Of a stretch of DNA of 64,000 bases, positions 8,438 through 14,880 are shown one piece after another. The stretch's first letter is position 1, and the number at the start of each line of letters is the position of its first letter. The position numbers and the translations under genes are program-made. The DNA comes from Asticcacaulis benevestitus DSM 16100 = ATCC BAA-896 (GTDB lineage: Bacteria; Pseudomonadota; Alphaproteobacteria; Caulobacterales; Caulobacteraceae): contig NZ_AQWM01000012.1 of the NCBI RefSeq assembly GCF_000376105.1, positions 1-64,000 on the forward strand, given 5' to 3'. The notes beneath the pieces are model-generated. The model was not told where the DNA came from. It ran no database searches and saw only the letters and a program-made list of their open reading frames with translations.

Positions 8438-8466
8438 GGCGCCTGACGAAGAGGCGGTCAGGCGCC
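8438..8466 (-). terminator. Intercistronic hairpin between bufferin precursor and maturase genes
   Basis: GGCGCCTGA (8438-8446) and TCAGGCGCC (8458-8466) form a perfect 9-bp GC-rich stem with an 11-base loop. Read in the transcription direction (minus) it is followed by GTTCTTTTC, a weak T-rich tract. It probably acts as a partial terminator or a 3' end stabiliser, giving more precursor than maturase mRNA, as is common in peptide-modification operons. Confidence 0.6.
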
Positions 8467-8473
8467 TGGGGTA

Positions 8474-8758
8474 TTACTTGATGTCGCCGATTGTGCCCTT
8501 TTTGGCCAGGCAGGTCTTGGCCGTGAGTTCCTTGAAGCCCTGGCCCTTGCAGTCGTTCATACCCCGGCAGTCATGAGCCGTGGTCTTGCAGTCGGATGTG
8601 CCCTTGCAGCTATTGATGCCGTAGCAATGAACCGTGTCCGCGGCCGAGATTGCAGCTCCGGAAGCGCCGGCGGGCGGCGTGGCGGCGGTCGCGAAGGTCG
8701 ACATGGCCAGGAAGGCAGCGGCGGATGCAATGGCGGCGCCGGATTTTAACGTGATCAT
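8474..8758 (-). CDS. bufA2: BufA2-type periplasmic bufferin (metal-binding peptide) precursor
   Basis: A 94-residue precursor. Residues 1-25 are a Sec signal peptide (MITLKSGAAIASAAAF then LAMSTFATA). The mature part holds six cysteines in a repeated Cys-Lys/Arg-Gly pattern: HCYGINSCKGTSDCK, DCRGMNDCKGQGF, then TAKTC near the end. This pattern and the adjoining DUF692/DUF2063 pair identify a BufA2-family bufferin: cysteines are modified in the cytoplasm and the product is exported to sequester excess copper in the periplasm. ATG 8758 is preceded by GAGAGGAC at a proper distance, and by an ECF-type promoter at 8806-8831. The gene heads the operon bufA2-bufB-bufC and is divergent from the BufA1 operon. 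Confidence 0.85.
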   Translation of the reverse strand: MITLKSGAAIASAAAFLAMSTFATAATPPAGASGAAISAADTVHCYGINSCKGTSDCKTTAHDCRGMNDCKGQGFKELTAKTCLAKKGTIGDIK

Positions 8759-8805
8759 AGGGCAGTCCTCTCAGATGTGTGTAGTGCCGGAATGGCAATG
8801 AGGAT

Positions 8806-8831
8806 TACGCCGGTCTGCCGGTGAAAGTTAC
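8806..8831 (-). promoter_or_regulatory. ECF-sigma-type promoter of the bufA2 operon
   Basis: On the minus strand GTAACT is followed after exactly 16 bases by CGTA(AT). The -10 element lies about 48 bp before the bufA2 start. The same arrangement occurs upstream of bufA1 (8932) and of the small gene at 11723. The elements resemble the GTAACC -35 reported for the Caulobacter ECF factor SigF; no sigma gene lies in this window. Confidence 0.7.
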
Positions 8832-8931
8832 ACGCCTCTGGAAAAGTTTTTGTAACCGTCGATGCGGGCAGGGGCTGCGTCATCAGGGCCGTACTTTCAT
8901 TCCCGAAAGCTCGAATTTTTTTCCTCGACCT

Positions 8932-8957
8932 GTAACCGGATGGCTCATCGCGGCGTA
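8932..8957 (+). promoter_or_regulatory. ECF-sigma-type promoter of the bufA1 operon
   Basis: GTAACC (8932-8937), a 16-base spacer, then CGTA(AT) (8954-8957), about 61 bp before the bufA1 ATG. Element sequence and spacing equal those of the divergent bufA2 promoter, with roughly 100 bp between the two -35 boxes. Confidence 0.75.
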
Positions 8958-9018
8958 ATTCTGACCATGGCCGCCTGAGGGGCGTGACCATTTTCAACCT
9001 GCTGAATGGAGATTGCGC

Positions 9019-9291
9019 ATGACGTATTTAAAGACAGGCCTTACGGCGGCGGCCGTCCTTGCCCTTGTATCGGGTGCTGCCCTTGCGGCTGACAAGAAGC
9101 CGGTGGAAACCGAAAAGTGCTACGGGGTCGCTAAGGCCGGTCAGAACGACTGCAAGGCGGGCGCTGGCACCACCTGCGCCGGCACCTCCAGGATCAACTA
9201 TGACGGCAAGGCGTTCAAGGAAGTGCCGAAGGGCACCTGTGTCACGATCAAAACACCCAAGGGCTACGGCTCTCTGACACCGAAGCCTTAA
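9019..9291 (+). CDS. bufA1: BufA1-type (DUF2282) periplasmic bufferin precursor
   Basis: A 90-residue precursor of the DUF2282 family. The signal peptide ([20 protein letters not shown], cut near ALAAD) is followed by the family core: [26 protein letters not shown], then a KGTC near the end, four cysteines in all. The start ATG at 9019 was preferred to the TTG at 9013 because TGGAG (9006-9010) lies 8 bases before it and the signal peptide then begins directly. The product should be modified at cysteines by the adjoining DUF692/DUF2063 pair and bind copper or related metals in the periplasm. It heads the operon bufA1-bufB-bufC-doxX and has its own ECF-like promoter. Confidence 0.88.
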   Translation: MTYLKTGLTAAAVLALVSGAALAADKKPVETEKCYGVAKAGQNDCKAGAGTTCAGTSRINYDGKAFKEVPKGTCVTIKTPKGYGSLTPKP

Positions 9292-9313
9292 AGTCAGGCC
9301 GGAGACGTTCGCC

Positions 9314-10168
9314 ATGATCCATAGCCCGACCGCTGGTGTTGGTTTGAAGCCGGAGCATTATGCCGAGGCAGCAGAAGACCTGCGCGAGGGGCTATGGTTC
9401 GAGGTCCATCCGGAAAACTACATGGCCGAAGGCGGTCCCAGACTGGCCTGGCTGGAGACAATCGCTTTACGTCACCCGTTGTCGCTGCATGGCGTCGGCA
9501 TGTCGCTGGCCGCCGATGAGCTGCCGGACGACAATCACTTACGGGCCTTGAAACGGTTGATTGACCGCTTCCAGCCGTTTGCCGTATCGGAGCATCTGGC
9601 CTGGTCGACGCGACGTGGCGCCTATGCGCCTGACTTGCTGCCCTTTCCAAGAACCTCTCGCGCCCTCGATCGTATCGCTCACACTATCGACCACGCCCAG
9701 TCGATTTTGGGTGTCAGGCTTCTGATCGAAAATCCGTCGCTTTATATGCCATTGCGCGGCCACGATATGGACGAACCTGACTTCCTGCGTGAGCTCGTCC
9801 AAAGAACCGGCTGCGGACTATTGGTGGATATCAATAATGTCCACATCAGTGCCCATAATCTCGGCTACGACGCCGAACTGTATCTGGCGAAGATTCCTGT
9901 CGAGGCCATCGGTGAAATTCATCTGGCTGGTCACGAGGTTGATCCCGGACCGCGCAGTCAGATGTTGATCGACACCCATGCGGCGCCAATTTCTGACAGG
10001 GTCTGGGAACTCTACGAGCGCTTAATTGCGAGAATTGGCCCCCGGCCGACCCTGATCGAACGCGACGACAATATCCCGCTCTATGACGTTCTGATGAGCG
10101 AGCGGGACCGCGCCCACGGCCTGCTGACGGCCGCAGCGACGGTGAACAAGGCGTTGGCACATGTTTGA
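9314..10168 (+). CDS. bufB: MNIO-family (DUF692) bufferin maturase, BufB-type
   Basis: A 284-residue DUF692 protein with GVGLKPEHY, WFEVHPENYM, SLHGVGMSLA, AVSEHLAWS, LLIENPSLYM, LLVDINNVHISAHNLG, IHLAGHE and LIERDDNIP. These blocks carry the iron-binding His, Glu, Asp and Asn residues of multinuclear non-heme iron enzymes. It lies 22 bp downstream of the BufA1 precursor gene and its 3' end overlaps the next gene by 8 bases (10161-10168), indicating a tightly coupled operon. It is clearly paralogous to the maturase at 7555-8418 but diverged enough that each probably serves its own precursor class. Predicted cytoplasmic. Confidence 0.88.
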   Translation: MIHSPTAGVGLKPEHYAEAAEDLREGLWFEVHPENYMAEGGPRLAWLETIALRHPLSLHGVGMSLAADELPDDNHLRALKRLIDRFQPFAVSEHLAWSTRRGAYAPDLLPFPRTSRALDRIAHTIDHAQSILGVRLLIENPSLYMPLRGHDMDEPDFLRELVQRTGCGLLVDINNVHISAHNLGYDAELYLAKIPVEAIGEIHLAGHEVDPGPRSQMLIDTHAAPISDRVWELYERLIARIGPRPTLIERDDNIPLYDVLMSERDRAHGLLTAAATVNKALAHV

Positions 10169-10967
10169 GCACAGGGCCGAGGCCTTTTATGACGCCTTCT
10201 CAAGTGCGCTGGCCGGTGACGATGCAGCGCTTTCTGCGTGGTGGCCGGACGCCGCGCAGGGCGTAGCCGGCCTGAGCATTTACCGGAATACGGTCTGCAA
10301 GGGTTTGTCAGATGCCATAGCCGCTTCTTTTCCCGCAGTATTGGCGGTCGTCGGCCCGGATTGGTTGCGTGAAGCCGCAGTGCTATTCGCGCATTCACAT
10401 CCGCCAGCGCAGGCGTCTCTGATCCATTACGGCGACGCGTTCCCAGACTGGCTGGCCGAATTCGAGCCGGCGCGGCAATTGCCTTATCTGCCGGACCTTG
10501 CGCGGCTTGATCGGTTGTGGACCGAGGCGCATTTGGCGGCAGACAGAGTCTGCCTGGCGCCCGAGGCCCTAGGGGCGATGTCGCCGGATGGTTTTCACTA
10601 TGTGTCTCTGCAACCGGTTCCGTCTGTTCGACTGGTCATGTTCGATACGTCCATACCTGACCTATGGGTAGCTTTGCGTGGACCAAAAGCACCTGACGAG
10701 CTTGAGCTCCTGGACGAAGCCCAGGCCCTATTGATCTGGCGGCCCCTAAGCGACGTCCAGACGAAATGCCTCAAGCCGGCGGCCTTCGCCTTTCTGGAGG
10801 CTTGCCGGCGTGGTGAGTCCGTTGCGGCCGCGGTCGCGATGGCCGCCACGCATATGCCCCTGGCGGAGATGCCTGAGATGTTCGCCGATCTTTTCTCAAG
10901 CGGCGTCTTTGCCGCCGTGATCCCACTTCCAATTGAAGGAGCCTGCCATGACCCCGCCAACCCATGA
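10161..10967 (+). CDS. bufC: HvfC/BufC-family peptide modification chaperone (DUF2063)
   Basis: A 268-residue protein with the DUF2063 N-terminal domain (SIYRNTVCKGLSDAIAASFP, VVGPDWLREAA, HSHPP) and a longer C-terminal part than typical DNA-binding proteins. The SIYRNN/T-type block followed by an Ala-Phe-Pro turn is the usual signature of the MNIO partner, which presents the precursor to the DUF692 enzyme. It starts inside the end of the bufB gene and ends within the first codons of the DoxX gene (20-base overlap), consistent with one four-gene operon. Paralogue at 6833-7558 in the divergent locus. Confidence 0.82.
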   Translation: MFEHRAEAFYDAFSSALAGDDAALSAWWPDAAQGVAGLSIYRNTVCKGLSDAIAASFPAVLAVVGPDWLREAAVLFAHSHPPAQASLIHYGDAFPDWLAEFEPARQLPYLPDLARLDRLWTEAHLAADRVCLAPEALGAMSPDGFHYVSLQPVPSVRLVMFDTSIPDLWVALRGPKAPDELELLDEAQALLIWRPLSDVQTKCLKPAAFAFLEACRRGESVAAAVAMAATHMPLAEMPEMFADLFSSGVFAAVIPLPIEGACHDPANP

Positions 10968-11409
10968 AAGCCCAGCCCTCTTAAGGCCAATCAATGCCAT
11001 GGGGGAGGCCTTGCAGCGTTTCATACCTGATGACCTCATCCTGCTTGTGACCCGCTTTGGTGTTGCGGGCATATTCTTCCTGTCGGGTCGTAGCAAGGTC
11101 GATGGCGTCCTGCATATCACAGATGGCACCTACACCCTGTTCCGTGAGGACTATCATGTGCCTCTGATCCCGCCGGAGATCGCGGCCCATATGGCCACCT
11201 ACGCCGAGCACGCCTTTTCGATCCTGCTGGTGCTCGGATTATTTACCCGGTTTTCGGCGCTGGCCTTCTTCGGCATGACGGCGGTGATCGAAATCTTCGT
11301 CTATCCCGACGCCTGGCCAACCCACCTCAGCTGGGTCGCGCTACTGATCCTGCTGATCGCCCGGGGCGGCGGTGCCTGGAGTCTCGACCGCTTGATGAAG
11401 ATACGCTGA
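10948..11409 (+). CDS. DoxX-family inner-membrane protein (BufD-type)
   Basis: A 153-residue protein with four hydrophobic segments (around ILLVTRFGVAGIFFLSG, FSILLVLGLFTRFSAL, FFGMTAVIEIFVYP, LSWVALLILLIARGGGAW), as in DoxX proteins. DoxX members commonly form the fourth gene of bufferin operons. Their exact role there is unsettled; a quinone-linked redox partner or help in handling oxidised thiols is possible. ATG 10948 is chosen because AAGGAG (10935-10940) precedes it by 7 bases; the TTG at 10933 has no such site. The gene overlaps the end of bufC, so it should be co-translated. It is absent from the divergent bufA2 operon. Confidence 0.85.
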   Translation: MTPPTHESPALLRPINAMGEALQRFIPDDLILLVTRFGVAGIFFLSGRSKVDGVLHITDGTYTLFREDYHVPLIPPEIAAHMATYAEHAFSILLVLGLFTRFSALAFFGMTAVIEIFVYPDAWPTHLSWVALLILLIARGGGAWSLDRLMKIR

Positions 11410-11415
11410 CCCTGA

Positions 11416-11535
11416 AGGCCGCTCAAAGGCCAGTCGGAGTGCAAGACTAAAGGACTGAACCAATGCAAGGGGCATGGTTTCGAGGTGGCCAGCGCCAAGG
11501 CGTGTCTGGTCGCTGGTGGAAAAATCCCGCTTTAG
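11416..11535 (+). pseudogene. Leaderless BufA2-like bufferin core fragment
   Basis: Immediately after doxX, one frame encodes a short segment with the BufA2 core pattern: GQSECKTKGLNQCKGHGF, then ASAKACLVAGGKI and a stop at 11533-11535. This aligns well with the end of the intact BufA2 precursor (CKGTSDCKT...NDCKGQGFKEL-TAKTCL). No start codon or signal peptide exists in this frame: a stop lies at 11413-11415, and upstream sequence belongs to doxX. It therefore looks like the 3' remnant of a third precursor gene, probably lost by deletion joining it to the end of doxX. A basic 61-codon reading frame in another phase (11463-11648) overlaps it and I regard that as chance. Confidence 0.55.
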
Positions 11536-11666
11536 GCACTGTGTGGCGTGATCTCCTCGGTTGGATCAAGGGATCGCGCCGCGCCAGCGCAAAAAGGCGA
11601 TTTGGTTGTTATTCGGCTTTCGTTCGAAGCCGCGAACAATGGCTATGATTTTTTTGACGTGCCGAT

Positions 11667-11692
11667 GTAACCGTTTTGTTCATCACAGCGTA
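11667..11692 (+). promoter_or_regulatory. ECF-sigma-type promoter upstream of the small CxxC gene
   Basis: GTAACC (11667-11672), 16 bases, CGTA (11689-11692), ending 30 bp before the ATG at 11723. It is identical in elements and spacing to the bufA1 promoter, so the downstream gene likely belongs to the same stress regulon. Confidence 0.65.
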
Positions 11693-11722
11693 CTAAATTG
11701 AGGCACAACACAGGTGGACAGA

Positions 11723-11992
11723 ATGTCAATCAGCGGCGATTACCCTCATCCCGTGACCGTCAACGGTTTTAGCTGCAAAAACTGCACCGACGTTGACTAT
11801 GCGAAGAAGCATATAGACCCGTCTCATCCAAAATCAGGGCCTTACGACGTAAGTGCAAAGAGCGATCCCTCACGCACCCAGGCTGTCACCTTCGGCGGCA
11901 GTTTAAGCGGGACACTGGCATCCCCCTCTGCTTCACCCGTGACCTCAGCCCAGGCAACATCGCCCGGCCAAACGCTCAATATTTTGGCATAG
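11723..11992 (+). CDS. Small hypothetical protein with CxxC motif, same regulon as the bufferins
   Basis: An 89-residue protein with no signal peptide. The N-terminal half has a compact motif, VNGFSCKNCTDVDYAKKHID, followed by DPSHPKSGPY; the C-terminal half is Ser/Thr/Ala-rich and probably disordered. I do not recognise a named family, though I have an impression that similar small proteins occur in Caulobacteraceae. The ATG at 11723 is preferred to the GTG at 11714 because AGGTGG (11712-11717) sits 5 bases before it. Its promoter matches the two bufferin promoters, so it may be a cytoplasmic metal- or redox-related accessory. The CxxC pair could bind a metal or undergo disulfide exchange. 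Function is unknown. Confidence 0.6.
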   Translation: MSISGDYPHPVTVNGFSCKNCTDVDYAKKHIDPSHPKSGPYDVSAKSDPSRTQAVTFGGSLSGTLASPSASPVTSAQATSPGQTLNILA

Positions 11993-12034
11993 AAGGCCTT
12001 AGCGGGTCGCAGGTCGTGTTGGAAAGTGATTGGG

Positions 12035-12934
12035 TCAAGCGCAGTTGAGGCGCGCCTTCAATTCCGGTGCAGCCCAGTCGAGGAAGGCACGGACCTTGAG
12101 CGCGATCGGGCCCTGCGCCATATGGACCAGATGGATCGGCCAGGGTTCGGGCTCGAACTTTTCCAGTACGATCTGCAGGTCACCGCTGCGGCAGGCGTCC
12201 GCCACCTGATACGACAGAACGCGGGTAAGGCCCAGGCCTGAAGTGGCGGCGTCGATGGCGGCAGGCGGGCTGTTGACCTTCACTCGTGAATGGATCGCCG
12301 CCGTGACGTCGCGTTTGCCGTTGCGGAACTGCCAGCCCGCCGCCGAAGCCAGGCTGTCGAGTGTTATACCGTCGTGATCGGCAAGCTCGGCAAGGGTCTG
12401 CGGACGACCACGCGCCGCCAGATAGGCCGGGCTACCGCAGACAACGCGCCGAGTGGTGCCCACCAGGCGGGCACGCATCTGGCTGTCGGACAACGGGCCG
12501 ATGCGCAGCGCCAAGTCGATGTGGTCCTCGCCGAGGTTCAGGGCCTGATCGGTCAGTATAAGGCGGAGGTCGATATCGGGGTGGGCCTTGAGGAACGCCG
12601 TGGCGACCGGCAGGACGTGCATTCGCCCGAAGACGACCGGCGCCGTGACGACCAGTTCGCCGCTGGGTGTGCGGAACTCGCCGGCGATGGTGCGTTCGGC
12701 CTCCGAGATGTCGTCAAGAATCCTCCTGACGGCGGTCATATACGCCTCACCGGAATCCGTCAGAGCCAGCTTGCGGCTGTTCCTTGTGAAAATCTGCGCG
12801 CCAAGATGGGTCTCTAACTCCGATACCTTGCGGCTGAGGCTCGCCAGCGGCATGTGCAGTTTGCGAGCGGCCGCGGACAGGCTACCCGTTTGCGCAACCT
12901 CAAGGACGATCGCCATCGACTGCAGTCGGTCCAT
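12035..12934 (-). CDS. LysR-family transcriptional regulator
   Basis: A 299-residue LysR regulator: N-terminal helix-turn-helix (MDRLQSMAIVLEVAQTGSLS, AAARKLHMPLASLSRKVSEL) followed by the periplasmic-binding-like effector domain (PSGELVVTAPVVFGRMHVLP, DIDLRLILTDQALNLGEDHI, DLALRIG). It belongs to the common one-gene/one-operon type (PBP2 CrgA-like). It is divergent from the AhpD-like operon at 13053, with a TTCCA-N5-TGGAA dyad in the 118-bp gap, so it most likely controls that operon and itself. Effector unknown, probably an electrophile or oxidant given the neighbours. Confidence 0.9.
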   Translation of the reverse strand: MDRLQSMAIVLEVAQTGSLSAAARKLHMPLASLSRKVSELETHLGAQIFTRNSRKLALTDSGEAYMTAVRRILDDISEAERTIAGEFRTPSGELVVTAPVVFGRMHVLPVATAFLKAHPDIDLRLILTDQALNLGEDHIDLALRIGPLSDSQMRARLVGTTRRVVCGSPAYLAARGRPQTLAELADHDGITLDSLASAAGWQFRNGKRDVTAAIHSRVKVNSPPAAIDAATSGLGLTRVLSYQVADACRSGDLQIVLEKFEPEPWPIHLVHMAQGPIALKVRAFLDWAAPELKARLNCA

Positions 12935-12940
12935 TTATAT

Positions 12941-12955
12941 TTCCATATATTGGAA
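12941..12955. promoter_or_regulatory. Candidate LysR operator (T-N11-A dyad)
   Basis: TTCCA-TATAT-TGGAA is an inverted repeat containing T-N11-A, just upstream of the lysR start and in the gap shared with the AhpD-like operon. AT-rich repeats around ATTGCAAT follow at 12970-12990. Confidence 0.5.
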
Positions 12956-13052
12956 GGATTGTTCCCAATATTGCCATCTATTGCAATAAATTGGAAGTGA
13001 TAACTTCTGGGTCTGCCGGACAGACGGCATGATCATTTTAAGGACATATCCC

Positions 13053-13604
13053 ATGACCCGCCTTTCGACCCCCGCCACCGTCAATGAGGCCCCCGCCGCC
13101 TCGCAACCGCTTCTGAACGCGGTCAACAAGCAATTGGGCGTCGTGCCCAACCTGTTCCGTCTGGTCGCCAACAGCCCGGCCGCGCTCGAAGGTTATCTCG
13201 GCATGTCGGGTGCTCTCGCCAAGGGCGCGCTGCCGGCCCAGACGCGCGAACGGATTGCCCTGGCCGTCGCGCAGATCAATGGCTGCGACTACTGCCTGTC
13301 AGCGCATACCTATCTCGGCGCCAACCTGGCCCATCTCGATGAGGCCGAGATGCTGGCCAATCGCCGCGGGGGCTCGACCGATCCGAAGGCTGACGCTGCT
13401 GTGCGCTTTGCCGTCAAGGTCGCCGATAGCCGTGGTCATGTGGCTGATGACGACGTCCGCGCCGTCAAGCTGGCCGGTTATGACGACGCGCAGGTCATCG
13501 AAATCGTTCAGCACGTCGCGCTCAATACCTGGACCAACTACATCAATAACGTTGCCGGGACCGAGATCGACTTCCCGGTCGTGACTGCCAAGAACGTCGC
13601 TTAG
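13053..13604 (+). CDS. AhpD-like carboxymuconolactone decarboxylase family protein
   Basis: A 183-residue alkylhydroperoxidase-D-like protein. The redox-active motif CDYCLSAH is preceded by the family block TRERIALAVAQINGCDYC, and the N-terminal part (LGVVPNLFRLVANSPAALEG) matches the peroxidase-related subgroup. The two Cys and nearby His would catalyse thiol-dependent reduction of peroxides. ATG 13053 was chosen because AGGA (13041-13044) precedes it by 8 bases. It heads a probable operon with DUF1348 and PPOX-like genes, under the divergent LysR regulator. Cytoplasmic. Confidence 0.88.
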   Translation: MTRLSTPATVNEAPAASQPLLNAVNKQLGVVPNLFRLVANSPAALEGYLGMSGALAKGALPAQTRERIALAVAQINGCDYCLSAHTYLGANLAHLDEAEMLANRRGGSTDPKADAAVRFAVKVADSRGHVADDDVRAVKLAGYDDAQVIEIVQHVALNTWTNYINNVAGTEIDFPVVTAKNVA

Positions 13605-13661
13605 GTCTGTGTCTTGCCGGCGGCATCGTGCCGCCGGCCCTTCCTGTTTTGGAGTTGCGCC

Positions 13662-14135
13662 ATGAGCCGACCACCCCTGCCACCCTACAGCCGTCAGAGC
13701 GCCATTGCCAAGGTGCGGCTTGCCGAGGACGCCTGGAACAGCCGCGATCCGGCGCGCGTCGCTCTGGCCTATACGCCCGACAGCCGGTGGCGCAACCGGT
13801 CAGACTTCCTGCAGGGGCGGGGGGCCATCGAAGCCTTCCTGACGCGTAAATGGCAGAATGAGCGCGACTATCGTCTGGTTAAGGAACTCTGGGCTTTCAG
13901 CGGTCATCGCATCGCCGTGCGTTTTGCTTATGAGTGGCGCGACGCGGACGGCCAGTGGTTCCGCAGCTATGGCATTGAAAACTGGCAGTTCAACGCCAAC
14001 GGGCTAATGGAGGTGCGCATTGCCAGTATCAACGACCTGATGATAGCGGAAAACGAGCGCAAGTTTCACTGGGCGCGCGGCGACAATGGGCGCCGGCCGG
14101 ACGATCACGCGGGCCTCACCGAGCTGGGCCTTTAG
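13662..14135 (+). CDS. DUF1348 family protein (SnoaL/NTF2-like fold)
   Basis: A 157-residue protein with the DUF1348 pattern: [76 protein letters not shown] and [19 protein letters not shown]. The fold is a small alpha+beta cone seen in SnoaL-like proteins, usually with a hydrophobic pocket. The biochemical role is not established. GGAG (13651-13654) stands 7 bases before ATG 13662. It commonly accompanies LysR/AhpD genes, consistent with detoxification of small electrophiles. Confidence 0.85.
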   Translation: MSRPPLPPYSRQSAIAKVRLAEDAWNSRDPARVALAYTPDSRWRNRSDFLQGRGAIEAFLTRKWQNERDYRLVKELWAFSGHRIAVRFAYEWRDADGQWFRSYGIENWQFNANGLMEVRIASINDLMIAENERKFHWARGDNGRRPDDHAGLTELGL

Positions 14136-14153
14136 TGTGGGAGACGCAGAACC

Positions 14154-14771
14154 ATGTACACCAGCGATATCGCCTTCTCGCCTGCGGTTAAGGCGGTACA
14201 GACACGCAAGGGTTCCAGGCGCGGCTATGCGCACATGGAGGCGATGAGCGGCTGGCAGAGCGAGATTCCACCCGATCTGGCTGCTTTTATTGCCGCCCAG
14301 ACGAGTGTCTTTTTGGGGACAGCCAGCGCCGATGGTCAACCCTATATCCAGCATCGTGGCGGGCCGCCGGGATTTCTGCATATACTGGATGCGCGCACCA
14401 TCGCCTTTGTCGATTTCACCGGCAACAGGCAATATATTTCGCAAGGTAATTTGAGTGAAAATGCGAAGGCGCATCTGTTTTTGATCGACTACGCCCATGC
14501 CCGTCGAATCAAGATCTGGGGCACGGCCAGGATCATCGAAGACGATGCCGATTTGGTGGCCGGGCTGATGCCTGAGGGCTATCGCGTACGGCCCGAGCAG
14601 GTCATCCTGTTTACGGTCGAGGCGTGGGATGCCAACTGTCCGCAGCATATCCCGCAGCGGTTTGAGGCCGCGGATGTGGCGGCAGCCATCGAGGCGCGTG
14701 ACCAGCGCATAGCAGAACTCGAAGAGCAGTTACGGTGCTATGCAGATGTGTCAACCCGGGCGAACCGGTGA
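14154..14771 (+). CDS. Pyridoxamine 5'-phosphate oxidase-like flavin-binding protein
   Basis: A 205-residue PPOX-fold protein. The split beta-barrel region shows FLGTASADGQPYIQHRGGPP, FVDFTGNRQYISQGNLSEN and AHLFLIDYAHARRIKIWGTA, which fits the large subgroup of PPOX-like FMN proteins. The C-terminal ~35 residues (ADVAAAIEARDQRIAELEEQ) form a probable helix or short coiled coil. The likely role is flavin-dependent reduction or oxidation of small molecules; it is not expected to make vitamin B6. It is the last gene of the operon starting at 13053. Confidence 0.85.
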   Translation: MYTSDIAFSPAVKAVQTRKGSRRGYAHMEAMSGWQSEIPPDLAAFIAAQTSVFLGTASADGQPYIQHRGGPPGFLHILDARTIAFVDFTGNRQYISQGNLSENAKAHLFLIDYAHARRIKIWGTARIIEDDADLVAGLMPEGYRVRPEQVILFTVEAWDANCPQHIPQRFEAADVAAAIEARDQRIAELEEQLRCYADVSTRANR

Positions 14772-14880
14772 TTGGAACAACGGAATTGGTCGTTCGCAAC
14801 CTTCCTTATGTAATTGCGTAGCGGGTCTCTGACGGCGTAGTCCGTACACCCTTTTTGCCTCCACCGTGAATAAGGTCGGT

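Noticed and set aside
8852-8877. A further GTAACC in the divergent bufferin promoter region
   Set aside because: Sixteen bases downstream the sequence is GCTG, not CGTA, so no matching -10 element exists; treated as chance or a secondary binding site.
11463-11648. 61-codon basic reading frame after doxX with an AAAGGA site
   Set aside because: The composition looks random (Arg/Trp-rich), no family is recognised, and it overlaps the better-supported bufferin-core fragment in another phase.
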